Assembly: GCA_036504515.1 (NCBI GenBank)
Contig: DASXVA010000007.1
Coordinates: forward strand, 62,001 to 126,000
From: AWTP1-18 sp036504515
GTDB taxonomy: Bacteria > Pseudomonadota > Gammaproteobacteria > Burkholderiales > Rhodocyclaceae
Reading direction: 5' to 3'
DNA length: 64,000 nucleotides
Positions 32,528-41,189 of this stretch are shown one piece after another; the stretch's first letter is position 1, and each line of letters opens with the position of its first letter. Made by a program: the position numbers and the translations under genes. The notes beneath the pieces were generated by a model, which did not search any database, was not told where the DNA came from, and was given only the letters and a program-made list of their open reading frames with translations.

Positions 32528-34208
32528 CGCCGTTACCTTGATCGTTGAACACTGGTTCTACGCCCGTCAGGGTAGTGATTCTCGCTAAACCTCCTCCTTC
32601 CGGCCGGGGGGCGCGAATGTCGAAACCATTGCCACTGTCTTTGACGGTCAATCGCCAGGAAGGGCCTGTGGTGTCAGCTTGCACCGGGAGTGCATCAAAC
32701 ATGATGGTTATGCCACCGCTCGTCAGTTGCGCTAGACGGGATCGACGCTCTGTGCGCCAGATATGCCAGCTGTCCTCGTTGCGACATGCGGGTGCCCGAT
32801 TTTCCATGTTCAGCAAACCGTAATCGACTGCATTGGCGAGCAATTCTTTGAGAGAGGAGAACACTGGGCTGATCAATTCCCGCGGAGCAATGTTGAGTTG
32901 GTTCAGCAGGCCGACGACCGTGGCCAGCAACTCGGGATTGCGAATCTGCTCAGGGCCCAGTTGCACTTGAAACGATGCCGGTGCTGGAGGTTGCACAGAT
33001 ACCGCAGCGCCATTAAGGTGGTTGTTGTTGGCCGGCCACGAAGGAATGGTAAGAACGGCAATAGACACATCGTCTTTTGCTTCACGCCCGGCCCGGTGCC
33101 TGTCATAGGCGGCAAGTACGGCCGCCATGCGGGTATCTGATGAGTGGGCTACTTTAAGTGCCGTCAGCAGGCCATCCTGACCAAAGGGCTTGCCGTATTC
33201 CGATCCGGATTCGGTAAGGCCGTCAGAACACAGAACGATTTGGCTGCCTGGTGATGCGAAGCTGATCGTTGGCTGATACTCATCCTGTTCCAGGATTTGC
33301 AGACCAAAGGGCAGATAGTTGGAACGGAATTCGTGGTGAGGAATGCCTTCCGGCGTGACGAGATAGGCGGAGGGCATGCCTGCATTCAGCACCTCCACAA
33401 GGCCACGTGCCGGATCGGCTTTGACCAAGGTCGCCGCTACGAAATGCTGGGCCGGGAGCAGGTCATGCAGCCGCTGGTTCATGCCTTTGGCTATACGGGC
33501 CAAAGGGTGACCCCGCTCGCTCAGGGTATAAAAGTGGCTGACTAACGGCAGGATGGTTGCGGCTGCATCAAGTCCGTGACCAGCAGCATCGGCAAGCATG
33601 AGGTAAATGCTGCCATCAGGGCCTTCAGCCGAACTGACCAAGTCGCCACTGAATAGATCGCTGGGTAGCACCCGGAATTGGATGTGTCGCTGGGGCGTGT
33701 CGTCCAGGTGCATCAAACGGCTGAAGATCTTCACTGCCGTTTGTTTCTGGTGGTCATTGGCCGTGTTGGCCCGGGCAAGGTCAATGTTCTGAATTTCCAG
33801 GTCTCGTTGCAACTGGGCTATGCGTTGCATAGCGGCAATCTTGGATTCCAGCAGAGCCAAATCCACAGGCTTTACCAGATAGTCATCACCGCCGGCAGCG
33901 AGACCTTTGACCATGTCCGGGGTCCGGCCGATGGCGGATAAAAAAATCAGGGGAATCCAGCGGTTACTGGAACCGCCGCCGGCACGGATGCGGCGGGTGG
34001 TTTCAAAACCATCCCAACCCGGCATCATGACGTCCATCAGAACGAGATCTGGTTGGATTCGTTCAAAAAGAGAGAGCGCCTCCTCACCATTGTGAGCAAG
34101 AATGACTTGATGGCCCTTGCGACTCAGGGCTTTTTCAAGGAACAGCAGGTTGGCATCCTCATCGTCGACAACAAGAATCCTAAGACGAGAGGCTTGGGGA
34201 GCGAGCAT
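32508..34208 (-). CDS. Response regulator with PP2C-type phosphatase and anti-sigma-like ATPase domains
   Basis: Protein of 566 residues. The receiver (1-125) has D59 in LVLMDVMMPG and K near 107 in LVKPVD. A SpoIIE/RsbU-like PP2C phosphatase spans about 170-390 (FSGDLVSS, LADAAGHGLDAA, SDGLTE, AKDDVSIAVL). A C-terminal RsbW-like GHKL ATPase occupies about 420-566. This layout resembles partner-switching regulators that control an anti-sigma antagonist or, as in HsbR-type proteins, a STAS protein. No STAS partner lies alongside. It overlaps the hybrid kinase gene by 20 bp. Confidence 0.88.
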   Translation of the reverse strand: MLAPQASRLRILVVDDEDANLLFLEKALSRKGHQVILAHNGEEALSLFERIQPDLVLMDVMMPGWDGFETTRRIRAGGGSSNRWIPLIFLSAIGRTPDMVKGLAAGGDDYLVKPVDLALLESKIAAMQRIAQLQRDLEIQNIDLARANTANDHQKQTAVKIFSRLMHLDDTPQRHIQFRVLPSDLFSGDLVSSAEGPDGSIYLMLADAAGHGLDAAATILPLVSHFYTLSERGHPLARIAKGMNQRLHDLLPAQHFVAATLVKADPARGLVEVLNAGMPSAYLVTPEGIPHHEFRSNYLPFGLQILEQDEYQPTISFASPGSQIVLCSDGLTESGSEYGKPFGQDGLLTALKVAHSSDTRMAAVLAAYDRHRAGREAKDDVSIAVLTIPSWPANNNHLNGAAVSVQPPAPASFQVQLGPEQIRNPELLATVVGLLNQLNIAPRELISPVFSSLKELLANAVDYGLLNMENRAPACRNEDSWHIWRTERRSRLAQLTSGGITIMFDALPVQADTTGPSWRLTVKDSGNGFDIRAPRPEGGGLARITTLTGVEPVFNDQGNGVVVEFN

Positions 34209-34228
34209 GGAGTCTCCGTGGGAACCAT

Positions 34229-34260
34229 CGACACAAAGGGGCCGAAGCCCCTTTGTGTCG
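34229..34260. terminator. Perfect 14-bp hairpin between clpA and the phosphatase gene
   Basis: CGACACAAAGGGGC (34229-34242) pairs with GCCCCTTTGTGTCG (34247-34260), with a CGAA tetraloop. It lies 50 bp after the clpA stop in the minus direction, without a T run. Probable clpA terminator or mRNA-stabilising hairpin. Confidence 0.6.
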
Positions 34261-34309
34261 TACTGAATTAAAAGCCCTGTGAGTATAGGGGCTTAACGGT
34301 TCTCCGTGT

Positions 34310-36580
34310 TTAAACCGGAGCCGGGACTGGTGCATCAAACACCAGTTTGACTTGCTGATCTGCGGGACTGTCCGGATCGAAGTCCACAATTACCTTGCCG
34401 CCATGGGACAAGCGTCCGAACAGAAGTTCGTCGGCCAAGGCGGAGCGGATGGTGTCCTGGATCAGGCGGGCCATGGGGCGTGCGCCCATGAGCGGGTCGA
34501 ACCCCTTCTCTGCCAGCCAGGCACGCAGGGCATCGGTGAAGATGGTTTCCACCTTCTTTTCGTGGAGCTGACCTTCAAGCTGCATGAGGAATTTATCCAC
34601 CACTCGCAGGATGATTTCGGTATCCAAGGCCTTGAAGGAAATGATGGCATCCAGGCGATTACGGAATTCCGGAGTGAACATGCGCTTGATGTCCGCCATT
34701 TCATCGCCAGCCTGCTTGCTGCTGGTGAAGCCGATGGTGGCTTTCTGCAAGGCTTCGGCACCGGCATTGGTGGTCATGACGATCACCACATTACGGAAGT
34801 CAGCCTTGCGTCCGTTGTTGTCGGTCAATGTACCGTGGTCCATTACCTGCAAGAGGATGTTGAAGACGTCCGGATGGGCCTTTTCAATTTCGTCCAACAG
34901 CAGAACCGAGTGAGGCTTCTTGGTGACGGCTTCGGTGAGCAGACCGCCCTGATCGAAACCCACGTAGCCCGGAGGGGCGCCGATCAGACGGGAGACGGCA
35001 TGGCGCTCCATGTACTCGGACATGTCGAAACGGATCAGTTCGATACCCATGCAATAGGCAAGCTGGCGAGCCACTTCGGTTTTGCCAACCCCCGTGGGGC
35101 CTGAGAAAAGGAAGCTGCCGATGGGCTTGTGCGGATTGCCCAATCCTGAGCGAGACATCTTGATGGCTTTGGCCAAGGCCGCAATGGCCGGGTCTTGACC
35201 AAAAACCACGTTTTTCAGGTCGCGATCCAGATTGCGCAGAGAAGAGCGGTCATCAGCAGAAACATGCTGAGGCGGAATGCGGGCAATTTTGGCGACGACC
35301 TCTTCAATTTCCTGCTTGCCAACCAGCTTCTTTTGCTTGGACTTGGGCAGGATGCGCTGTGCTGCGCCAGCTTCGTCAATGACATCGATTGCCTTGTCCG
35401 GTAGATGGCGGTCCGTAATGAACTTCGCTGCCAATTCAGCAGCCGTTGTAATGGCCGCAGCGGAGTATTTGATTCCGTGGTGTTCCTCAAAGCGTGACTT
35501 GAGTCCACGCAGAATGGCCACCGTCTCATCGATGGAGGGCTCGTTGACATCCACTTTCTGGAACCGACGGGAGAGGGCATGATCCTTCTCGAAAATGCCG
35601 CGGTATTCCGTATAGGTTGTTGCGCCGATGCATTTGAGACTGCCAGAAGACAGGGCTGGTTTTAGCAGGTTGGATGCATCCAGTGTGCCGCCTGAGGCTG
35701 CACCGGCGCCGATCAGGGTATGAATTTCGTCAATGAACAGAATCGACTTGGGGTTTTCTTGGAGCTGCTTGAGTACGGCTTTCAGTCGCTGCTCAAAGTC
35801 ACCACGATACTTTGTGCCGGCCAACAGGGAACCCATGTCCAGAGAGTACACCGTGGCATCAGCCAGGATTTCCGGAACGCGACCTTCAACAATGCGCCAA
35901 GCCAAACCCTCAGCAATGGCGGTTTTACCTACCCCGGCTTCACCAACCAATAGAGGATTGTTCTTACGGCGGCGGCAGAGGGTCTGGATAACCCGTTCCA
36001 ATTCCTTCTCACGACCAATCAGTGGGTCAATCTTGCCCGAGAGGGCCTGTTCATTGAGGTTTTGGGTGTAACTATCCAGCGCAGACTTCTTTTCGCTGGA
36101 TTCAGTTTCGGTCTCAATAGACTCTTCCTGCTTGCTGGCAGGCTGTTCCTGCTTGGCAATGCCGTGGGAAATGTAATTCACTACATCCAGACGGGAGATA
36201 TTCTGTTTCTGCAGGAAATAAACGGCGTGAGAGTCTTTTTCGCCAAAGATGGCCACTAGCACATTGGCTCCAGTGACTTCTTTTTTGCCGGAAGACTGTA
36301 CGTGCAGGATGGCTCGCTGGATAACGCGCTGAAAGCCAAGGGTGGGTTGGGTGTCTATGTCGTCTTTGCCGGGGACGATGGGTGTGTGCTCGTCGATGAA
36401 GGCTGAAAGCTCTTTCCTCAACTCATCCACATTCGCCGCGCAGGCGCGAAGAACGTCGGCAGCAGAAGGATTGTCGAGCAGCGCCAACAGCAAGTGCTCA
36501 ACCGTGATGTATTCGTGGCGTTTCTGTCTTGCCTCAACAAAGGCCATATGGAGGCTGACTTCAAGTTCCTGGGCGATCAT
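34310..36580 (-). CDS. clpA: ATP-dependent Clp protease ATP-binding subunit ClpA
   Basis: AAA+ unfoldase of 756 residues that feeds substrates to ClpP. An N-terminal Clp_N double repeat (1-145) binds ClpS. Two ATPase modules have Walker A GEAGVGKTAIAE near residue 212 and GPTGVGKTEVARQ near 490, with Walker B LFIDEIHTLIG and LLLDEIEKAHPD. The C-terminal D2-small domain follows. The ATG at 36580 directly abuts the clpS stop codon. No clpP is in the window. Confidence 0.97.
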   Translation of the reverse strand: MIAQELEVSLHMAFVEARQKRHEYITVEHLLLALLDNPSAADVLRACAANVDELRKELSAFIDEHTPIVPGKDDIDTQPTLGFQRVIQRAILHVQSSGKKEVTGANVLVAIFGEKDSHAVYFLQKQNISRLDVVNYISHGIAKQEQPASKQEESIETETESSEKKSALDSYTQNLNEQALSGKIDPLIGREKELERVIQTLCRRRKNNPLLVGEAGVGKTAIAEGLAWRIVEGRVPEILADATVYSLDMGSLLAGTKYRGDFEQRLKAVLKQLQENPKSILFIDEIHTLIGAGAASGGTLDASNLLKPALSSGSLKCIGATTYTEYRGIFEKDHALSRRFQKVDVNEPSIDETVAILRGLKSRFEEHHGIKYSAAAITTAAELAAKFITDRHLPDKAIDVIDEAGAAQRILPKSKQKKLVGKQEIEEVVAKIARIPPQHVSADDRSSLRNLDRDLKNVVFGQDPAIAALAKAIKMSRSGLGNPHKPIGSFLFSGPTGVGKTEVARQLAYCMGIELIRFDMSEYMERHAVSRLIGAPPGYVGFDQGGLLTEAVTKKPHSVLLLDEIEKAHPDVFNILLQVMDHGTLTDNNGRKADFRNVVIVMTTNAGAEALQKATIGFTSSKQAGDEMADIKRMFTPEFRNRLDAIISFKALDTEIILRVVDKFLMQLEGQLHEKKVETIFTDALRAWLAEKGFDPLMGARPMARLIQDTIRSALADELLFGRLSHGGKVIVDFDPDSPADQQVKLVFDAPVPAPV

Positions 36581-36904
36581 TTAATTCTCCTCCATCACGC
36601 AAGCCAGCGGGTGCTGGTGTTGCCGAGCAAAAGCGCTCACCTGTTCCACTTTCGTAGCTGCCATATCCTTGGGGAAAACCCCGCAGATCCCTTTACCTTC
36701 CTTGTGTACTTTGAGCATGATCAGCGTGGCCTGTTCCCGACTTTTGGAAAAGAATTTTTCAAGAACCACAATAACGAAGTCCATAGGGGTGAAGTCGTCA
36801 TTCAGCAATAGCACCTTATAAAGCGGCGGCGGTTTGACGCGGCTCTTGCGGGGCTCGAGAACAACGCTGTCCTCACGGTATGTAGTTTCCTTGCGATCAG
36901 GCAT
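36581..36904 (-). CDS. clpS: ClpS adaptor of the N-end rule pathway
   Basis: Adaptor of 107 residues that binds N-degron substrates and delivers them to ClpA. It has the signature LLNDDFTPMDFVI (residues about 33-45) and the degron-pocket helix EQATLIMLKVHKEGKG. The N-terminal 25 residues are charged and flexible. clpA follows with no gap. The 348 bp between clpS and the cold-shock gene (36905-37252) holds divergent upstream regions and no gene I can support. Confidence 0.96.
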   Translation of the reverse strand: MPDRKETTYREDSVVLEPRKSRVKPPPLYKVLLLNDDFTPMDFVIVVLEKFFSKSREQATLIMLKVHKEGKGICGVFPKDMAATKVEQVSAFARQHQHPLACVMEEN

Positions 36905-37252
36905 GGGTTCATTCTAATGCGATTGCCCCACCACATTTCACGCATCATCTTTTTGATTAAAGGCAAATTCCAGGCGGGTTTCCCTGCGGAATATGCCAAG
37001 GCCTCGCTTGAGTGTTGTTCTGCAACATAAAAAAGTACTTGACGCTTGGAATAAAGGCCAGTAAAAGGCGAAATGTGTCATGTTCAAGAGTTCCACGCAG
37101 TGACGATAGCCCCGCAGTTTCAGCCTTCTGAATACCCGCATGGCCCCTTCCCTAGTCGTGAACTTGTCTTGGCATGTCCCGGTCGAGGCAACATTAACCT
37201 TCGATTATGTGCTTGACCGGATCGTTTCGACTTAAACAAGGAAGAGGGTTAT

Positions 37253-37456
37253 ATGGCAACTGGTACCGTTAAGTGGTTCAATGATTCCAAGGGTTTTGGT
37301 TTTATTACTCCCGATGATGGCAGCGAAGATTTGTTTGCGCACTTCTCCGCGATCAACATGCCTGGTTTCAAGACACTGAAGGAAGGCGAAAAAGTCTCCT
37401 TCGACGTGACCCAGGGTCCCAAGGGCAAGCAGGCTTCTAATATCCAGAAGGCCTGA
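37253..37456 (+). CDS. Cold-shock domain protein (CspA family)
   Basis: RNA chaperone of 67 residues, a single OB-fold. RNP1 is KGFGFITP (about 13-20) and RNP2 is DLFAHFSAI (about 26-34). An AGGAAGAGGG ribosome site precedes the start. The gene has its own strong terminator. About 100 bp of leader precede it, but I see no clear promoter or cold-box. Confidence 0.96.
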   Translation: MATGTVKWFNDSKGFGFITPDDGSEDLFAHFSAINMPGFKTLKEGEKVSFDVTQGPKGKQASNIQKA

Positions 37457-37480
37457 TGCGGAATCGGCGGAAGCCGATCC

Positions 37481-37520
37481 CCAAAGAAAAAGCCCGCCAA
37501 ACGGCGGGCTTTTTCTTTGG
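37481..37520 (+). terminator. Terminator after the cold-shock gene
   Basis: 18-bp stem (CCAAAGAAAAAGCCCGCC with its complement) around an AAAC tetraloop; the right arm supplies the T run GGGCTTTTTCTTT. A smaller hairpin ATCGGC-GGAA-GCCGAT precedes it at 37463-37478. The remaining 37521-37792 holds the icd upstream region, including a 17-bp palindrome. Confidence 0.92.
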
Positions 37521-37709
37521 GCGTGGTGGAAATACTCCCACGACCAACTTCACTGTGTTTATTTGAATTTCCCTTGAACGGTTGTTTTCACGGATTGGGG
37601 GACGAAGGCAGCCCGGAGCCCATTGCCACCGGGATCACCTGCACTACCACCCTTCATCAACGGTGTCTACATTGACGGTTCCCCGTGAGGTGCGGATACT
37701 TGTCAACTT

Positions 37710-37726
37710 GCCTTTTTGAAAAAGGC
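37710..37726. promoter_or_regulatory. 17-bp palindrome upstream of icd
   Basis: GCCTTTTT-G-AAAAAGGC is a perfect palindrome around one base, 67 bp before the icd start codon. The one-base centre argues against an RNA hairpin and for a protein-binding site; the protein is unknown. Confidence 0.35.
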
Positions 37727-37792
37727 ACTTGGGCGGACACAATCTGCCCTTGCGATTAACCCAAATCAATCAAATTTCAGGGGGTAGTGGTG

Positions 37793-40030
37793 ATGGCAGT
37801 GGAAAAATCTAAAATCATTTATACGCTTACGGATGAGGCACCTGCACTGGCGACCTGTGCTTTCTTGCCCGTTGTCCGTACTTTTACTGCCCTCGCTGGC
37901 ATCGAAGTCGAGGAGGCTGACATCTCTGTCGCCGCACGAGTTCTGGCCGAATTCCCCGAGAACCTGACTGAAGAACAGCGCGTTCCAAACACGCTGGGCG
38001 AGCTGGGCAAGAAGTGCCTGCTGCCGGACACCAACATCATCAAACTGCCGAACATCAGTGCCTCTGTGGCCCAACTGATCACCTGCGTCAAAGAACTGCA
38101 GGCCAAGGGTTATAAGATTCCTGACTATCCTGAAAATCCGACAACTGACGAAGAGAAAGCACTGAAGACCCGCTTTGCCAAGTGTTTGGGTTCAGCTGTT
38201 AATCCAGTGTTGCGTGAAGGTAACTCCGACCGCCGTGCACCGGCTGCCGTCAAGAACTTCGCCAAAAAGCATCCTCACTCCATGGGTGAGTGGAAGCAGT
38301 GGTCGCAAACCCACGTTTCCCATATGGAACACGGCGACTTCTACCACGGCGAAAAATCACTGACTCTGGACAAAGCACGCGATGTGCGCATGGAGCTGAT
38401 CGCCAAGGGCGGCAAGACCACCGTGCTCAAGCCCAAGCTTTCCCTGCTTGAAGGCGAAATCATCGACTCCATGTTCATGAGCAAGAAGGCGCTTTGCGAT
38501 TTTTACGAAGCGCAACTGGAAGATTGCCGCGAGTCCGGCATTCTCTTCTCCTTGCATGTCAAGGCAACGATGATGAAGGTTTCTCACCCCATCGTTTTCG
38601 GCCACTGCGTCAAGATCTACTACAAGGAAGCCTTCGAGAAGCACGGCAAGTTGTTCGATGAGCTTGGTATCAATGTCAATAACGGCATGGCTACCCTCTA
38701 CGAAAAGATCAAGACGCTGCCCGAATCCAAGCGCGACGAAATCATCCGCGACCTGCACGCTTGCCAAGAACATCGCCCCCGTCTGGCCATGGTGGACTCC
38801 GCCAAGGGCATCACCAACTTCCATTCACCCAACGACATTATTGTTGACGCCTCAATGCCAGCCATGATGCGCCAGGGTGGCAAGATGTGGGGTGCTGATG
38901 GCAAACAGTACGACAGCAAGTGCGTGATGCCGGAATCGACCTTTGCCCGCATCTATCAGGAGATGATCAACTTCTGCAAGTGGCATGGCAACTTCGATCC
39001 GAAGACCATGGGTACAGTGCCCAATGTGGGCCTGATGGCCCAACAGGCCGAAGAATACGGTTCCCACGACAAGACATTCGAAATCGCCGAAGACGGCATT
39101 GCCAACATCGTCGATATCAATACCGGTGAAGTACTGCTGACCCAGAACGTTGAAGCGGGTGACATCTGGCGCGCTTGCCAGGTCAAGGATGCCCCCATCC
39201 GCGACTGGGTCAAGCTGGCCGTTACCCGTGCCCGTAACTCCGGCATGCCGGCTGTTTTCTGGCTGGATCCCTACCGTCCCCACGAAGCCGAGCTGATCAA
39301 GAAGGTCGAGAAGTACCTCAAGGACCACGACACCAGTGGCTTGGAGATCCATGTCATGTCCCAGGTTCGCGCCATGCGTTTTACGCTGGAACGGGTTATC
39401 CGTGGCCTCGACACCATCTCCGTCACCGGCAACATCCTGCGCGACTACCTGACCGACCTGTTCCCCATTATGGAACTGGGCACTTCGGCCAAGATGCTGT
39501 CCATCGTCCCGCTGATGAACGGTGGCGGTATGTATGAAACCGGCGCTGGCGGTTCTGCACCTAAGCACGTACAGCAGCTGACCCAGGAAAACCACCTGCG
39601 CTGGGATTCGCTCGGCGAGTTCCTGGCTTTGGCCGTGTCGCTGGAAGAACTGGGCATCAAGGAAAACAACGCCCGGGCCAAGCTGCTCGCCAAGACCCTG
39701 GATGCTGCGACCGGCAAGCTGTTGGACAACAACAAGTCCCCTTCACCCAAAACTGGTGAATTGGATAACCGCGGTTCACAGTTCTACCTCGCCATGTTCT
39801 GGGCCCAGGCCTTGGCGGCACAGACTGAAGACAAGGAACTCCAAGCCTACTTCGCGCCTCTGGCCAAGACCTTGACCGAGAGCGAGGCCCAGATCGTGGC
39901 CGAGTTCAAGACAGTACAAGGTAAGCCGGTGGACATTGGTGGCTACTACAAGGCCGATGCCGAGAAGGTCGAAGCGGTAATGCGTCCTAGTGCAACCTTC
40001 AATGCAGCGTTGAAGGCTTTGGCAAAGTAA
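37793..40030 (+). CDS. icd: Isocitrate dehydrogenase, NADP-dependent, monomeric type
   Basis: TCA-cycle enzyme converting isocitrate to 2-oxoglutarate. The 745-residue length identifies the monomeric (IDH-II) class, unrelated in size to dimeric Icd. Typical segments are PNISASVAQL, EGNSDRRAP, a phosphate-binding HPHSMGEWKQWSQTHVSHM stretch and NVGLMAQQAEEYGSHDKTFE. The ATG at 37793 follows a CAGGGGG site at good spacing; in-frame GTG codons at 37787 and 37790 are alternatives. It competes with isocitrate lyase, encoded 8 kb away, for isocitrate. Confidence 0.97.
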   Translation: MAVEKSKIIYTLTDEAPALATCAFLPVVRTFTALAGIEVEEADISVAARVLAEFPENLTEEQRVPNTLGELGKKCLLPDTNIIKLPNISASVAQLITCVKELQAKGYKIPDYPENPTTDEEKALKTRFAKCLGSAVNPVLREGNSDRRAPAAVKNFAKKHPHSMGEWKQWSQTHVSHMEHGDFYHGEKSLTLDKARDVRMELIAKGGKTTVLKPKLSLLEGEIIDSMFMSKKALCDFYEAQLEDCRESGILFSLHVKATMMKVSHPIVFGHCVKIYYKEAFEKHGKLFDELGINVNNGMATLYEKIKTLPESKRDEIIRDLHACQEHRPRLAMVDSAKGITNFHSPNDIIVDASMPAMMRQGGKMWGADGKQYDSKCVMPESTFARIYQEMINFCKWHGNFDPKTMGTVPNVGLMAQQAEEYGSHDKTFEIAEDGIANIVDINTGEVLLTQNVEAGDIWRACQVKDAPIRDWVKLAVTRARNSGMPAVFWLDPYRPHEAELIKKVEKYLKDHDTSGLEIHVMSQVRAMRFTLERVIRGLDTISVTGNILRDYLTDLFPIMELGTSAKMLSIVPLMNGGGMYETGAGGSAPKHVQQLTQENHLRWDSLGEFLALAVSLEELGIKENNARAKLLAKTLDAATGKLLDNNKSPSPKTGELDNRGSQFYLAMFWAQALAAQTEDKELQAYFAPLAKTLTESEAQIVAEFKTVQGKPVDIGGYYKADAEKVEAVMRPSATFNAALKALAK

Positions 40031-40086
40031 GTCGGAATCCGCCACTGCTGCCTTGAGGGGTAGTGGTGGTTGGCTCTGCCAAGTAA

Positions 40087-40124
40087 AAAAGACAAAGCCC
40101 GCCAAATGGCGGGCTTTGTCTTTT
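40087..40124. terminator. Bidirectional terminator between icd and cysK
   Basis: 17-bp perfect stem (AAAAGACAAAGCCCGCC and complement) with an AAAT loop. A and T tracts at both ends allow it to stop icd (+) and cysK (-) transcripts. Confidence 0.9.
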
Positions 40125-40145
40125 GGCGGTTTGAGTGTTCCCGCT

Positions 40146-41081
40146 TTAAACGGCCAGGTGTTCGTAAAGCTTGGTGGAGAGGTAGCGTTCGCCGTAGGAA
40201 GGAATAACGACCACGATCAGCTTGCCAGCGGCTTCGGGGCGCTTGGCGACCTGCAGGGCTGCCCAGATGGCTGCACCGGAGGAAATGCCAACCAGCAGGC
40301 CTTCCTGGGTGGCGGCGGAGCGAGCCGTTTCCAGAGAGTCATCATTGGTGACGCGGACAACCTCGTCGTAGATGCCGGTGTTCAGAATGGCGGGCACAAA
40401 GCCGGCACCGATACCTTGAATCAGGTGAGGGCCTTTGGCGCCGCCGGACAACACAGGGCTGGCATCCGGCTCCACGGCGACAATCTTGACGCCGGGTTTT
40501 TTTGCCTTGAGGACTTCACCAACACCGGTAATCGTGCCGCCAGTGCCCACGCCGGAAATCACGTAATCCACTTGGCCGTCGGTATCGCGCCAGATTTCTT
40601 CTGCGGTCGTTTGGCGGTGGACTTCAGGATTGGCGGGATTTTCAAACTGCTGGGGAACGAAGTAGTTGGGGCCGGAGGCGGCGATTTCCTTGGCTTTGGC
40701 AATCGCACCGCCCATGCCGTCAGGGCCGGGGGTGAGCACCAATTCGGCGCCGTAGGCCTTCAACAGCAGGCGGCGTTCCTTGCTCATGCTTTCTGGCATG
40801 GTCAGGATCAACTTGTAACCCTTTGCCGCGGCCACCATGGCCAAGCCGATACCAGTATTGCCGCTGGTGGGTTCCACCAGGGTGGTGGTGGCGGGATTGA
40901 TCTTTCCGGCTTTTTCGGCGGACTCAATCATGGCCGCTGCAATACGATCTTTCACGCTGTGGCCGGGATTGAAGTATTCAAGTTTACAGACCACCTGAGC
41001 TTGAAGGCCGGCAGTCAGTCGGTTGAGGCGAACCAGCGGTGTGTTGCCGATGAGCTCGGTAACGTTATTGGCAATCTTCAT
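40146..41081 (-). CDS. cysK: Cysteine synthase A (O-acetylserine sulfhydrylase)
   Basis: PLP enzyme making cysteine from O-acetylserine and sulfide; 311 residues. The PLP lysine is K44 in PGHSVKDR. The substrate loop is EPTSGNTGIGLA near 68-79, the phosphate cup is SGVGTGGTITGVG near 175, and ISSGAA is near 265. The C-terminus lacks an Ile and ends LAV. The ATG at 41081 has a GGAGACTTAT site; the frame to 41120 is an extension. Confidence 0.95.
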   Translation of the reverse strand: MKIANNVTELIGNTPLVRLNRLTAGLQAQVVCKLEYFNPGHSVKDRIAAAMIESAEKAGKINPATTTLVEPTSGNTGIGLAMVAAAKGYKLILTMPESMSKERRLLLKAYGAELVLTPGPDGMGGAIAKAKEIAASGPNYFVPQQFENPANPEVHRQTTAEEIWRDTDGQVDYVISGVGTGGTITGVGEVLKAKKPGVKIVAVEPDASPVLSGGAKGPHLIQGIGAGFVPAILNTGIYDEVVRVTNDDSLETARSAATQEGLLVGISSGAAIWAALQVAKRPEAAGKLIVVVIPSYGERYLSTKLYEHLAV

Positions 41082-41189
41082 ATAAGTCTCCGAAAAAAGG
41101 GGCGGGAATGACCGTGTCAATGTAATGGAGTTGGGGGCGGTCTCAAAGACAGCTTTTCCATAAGAAGATAACTAAATGTGATTTGCAGA

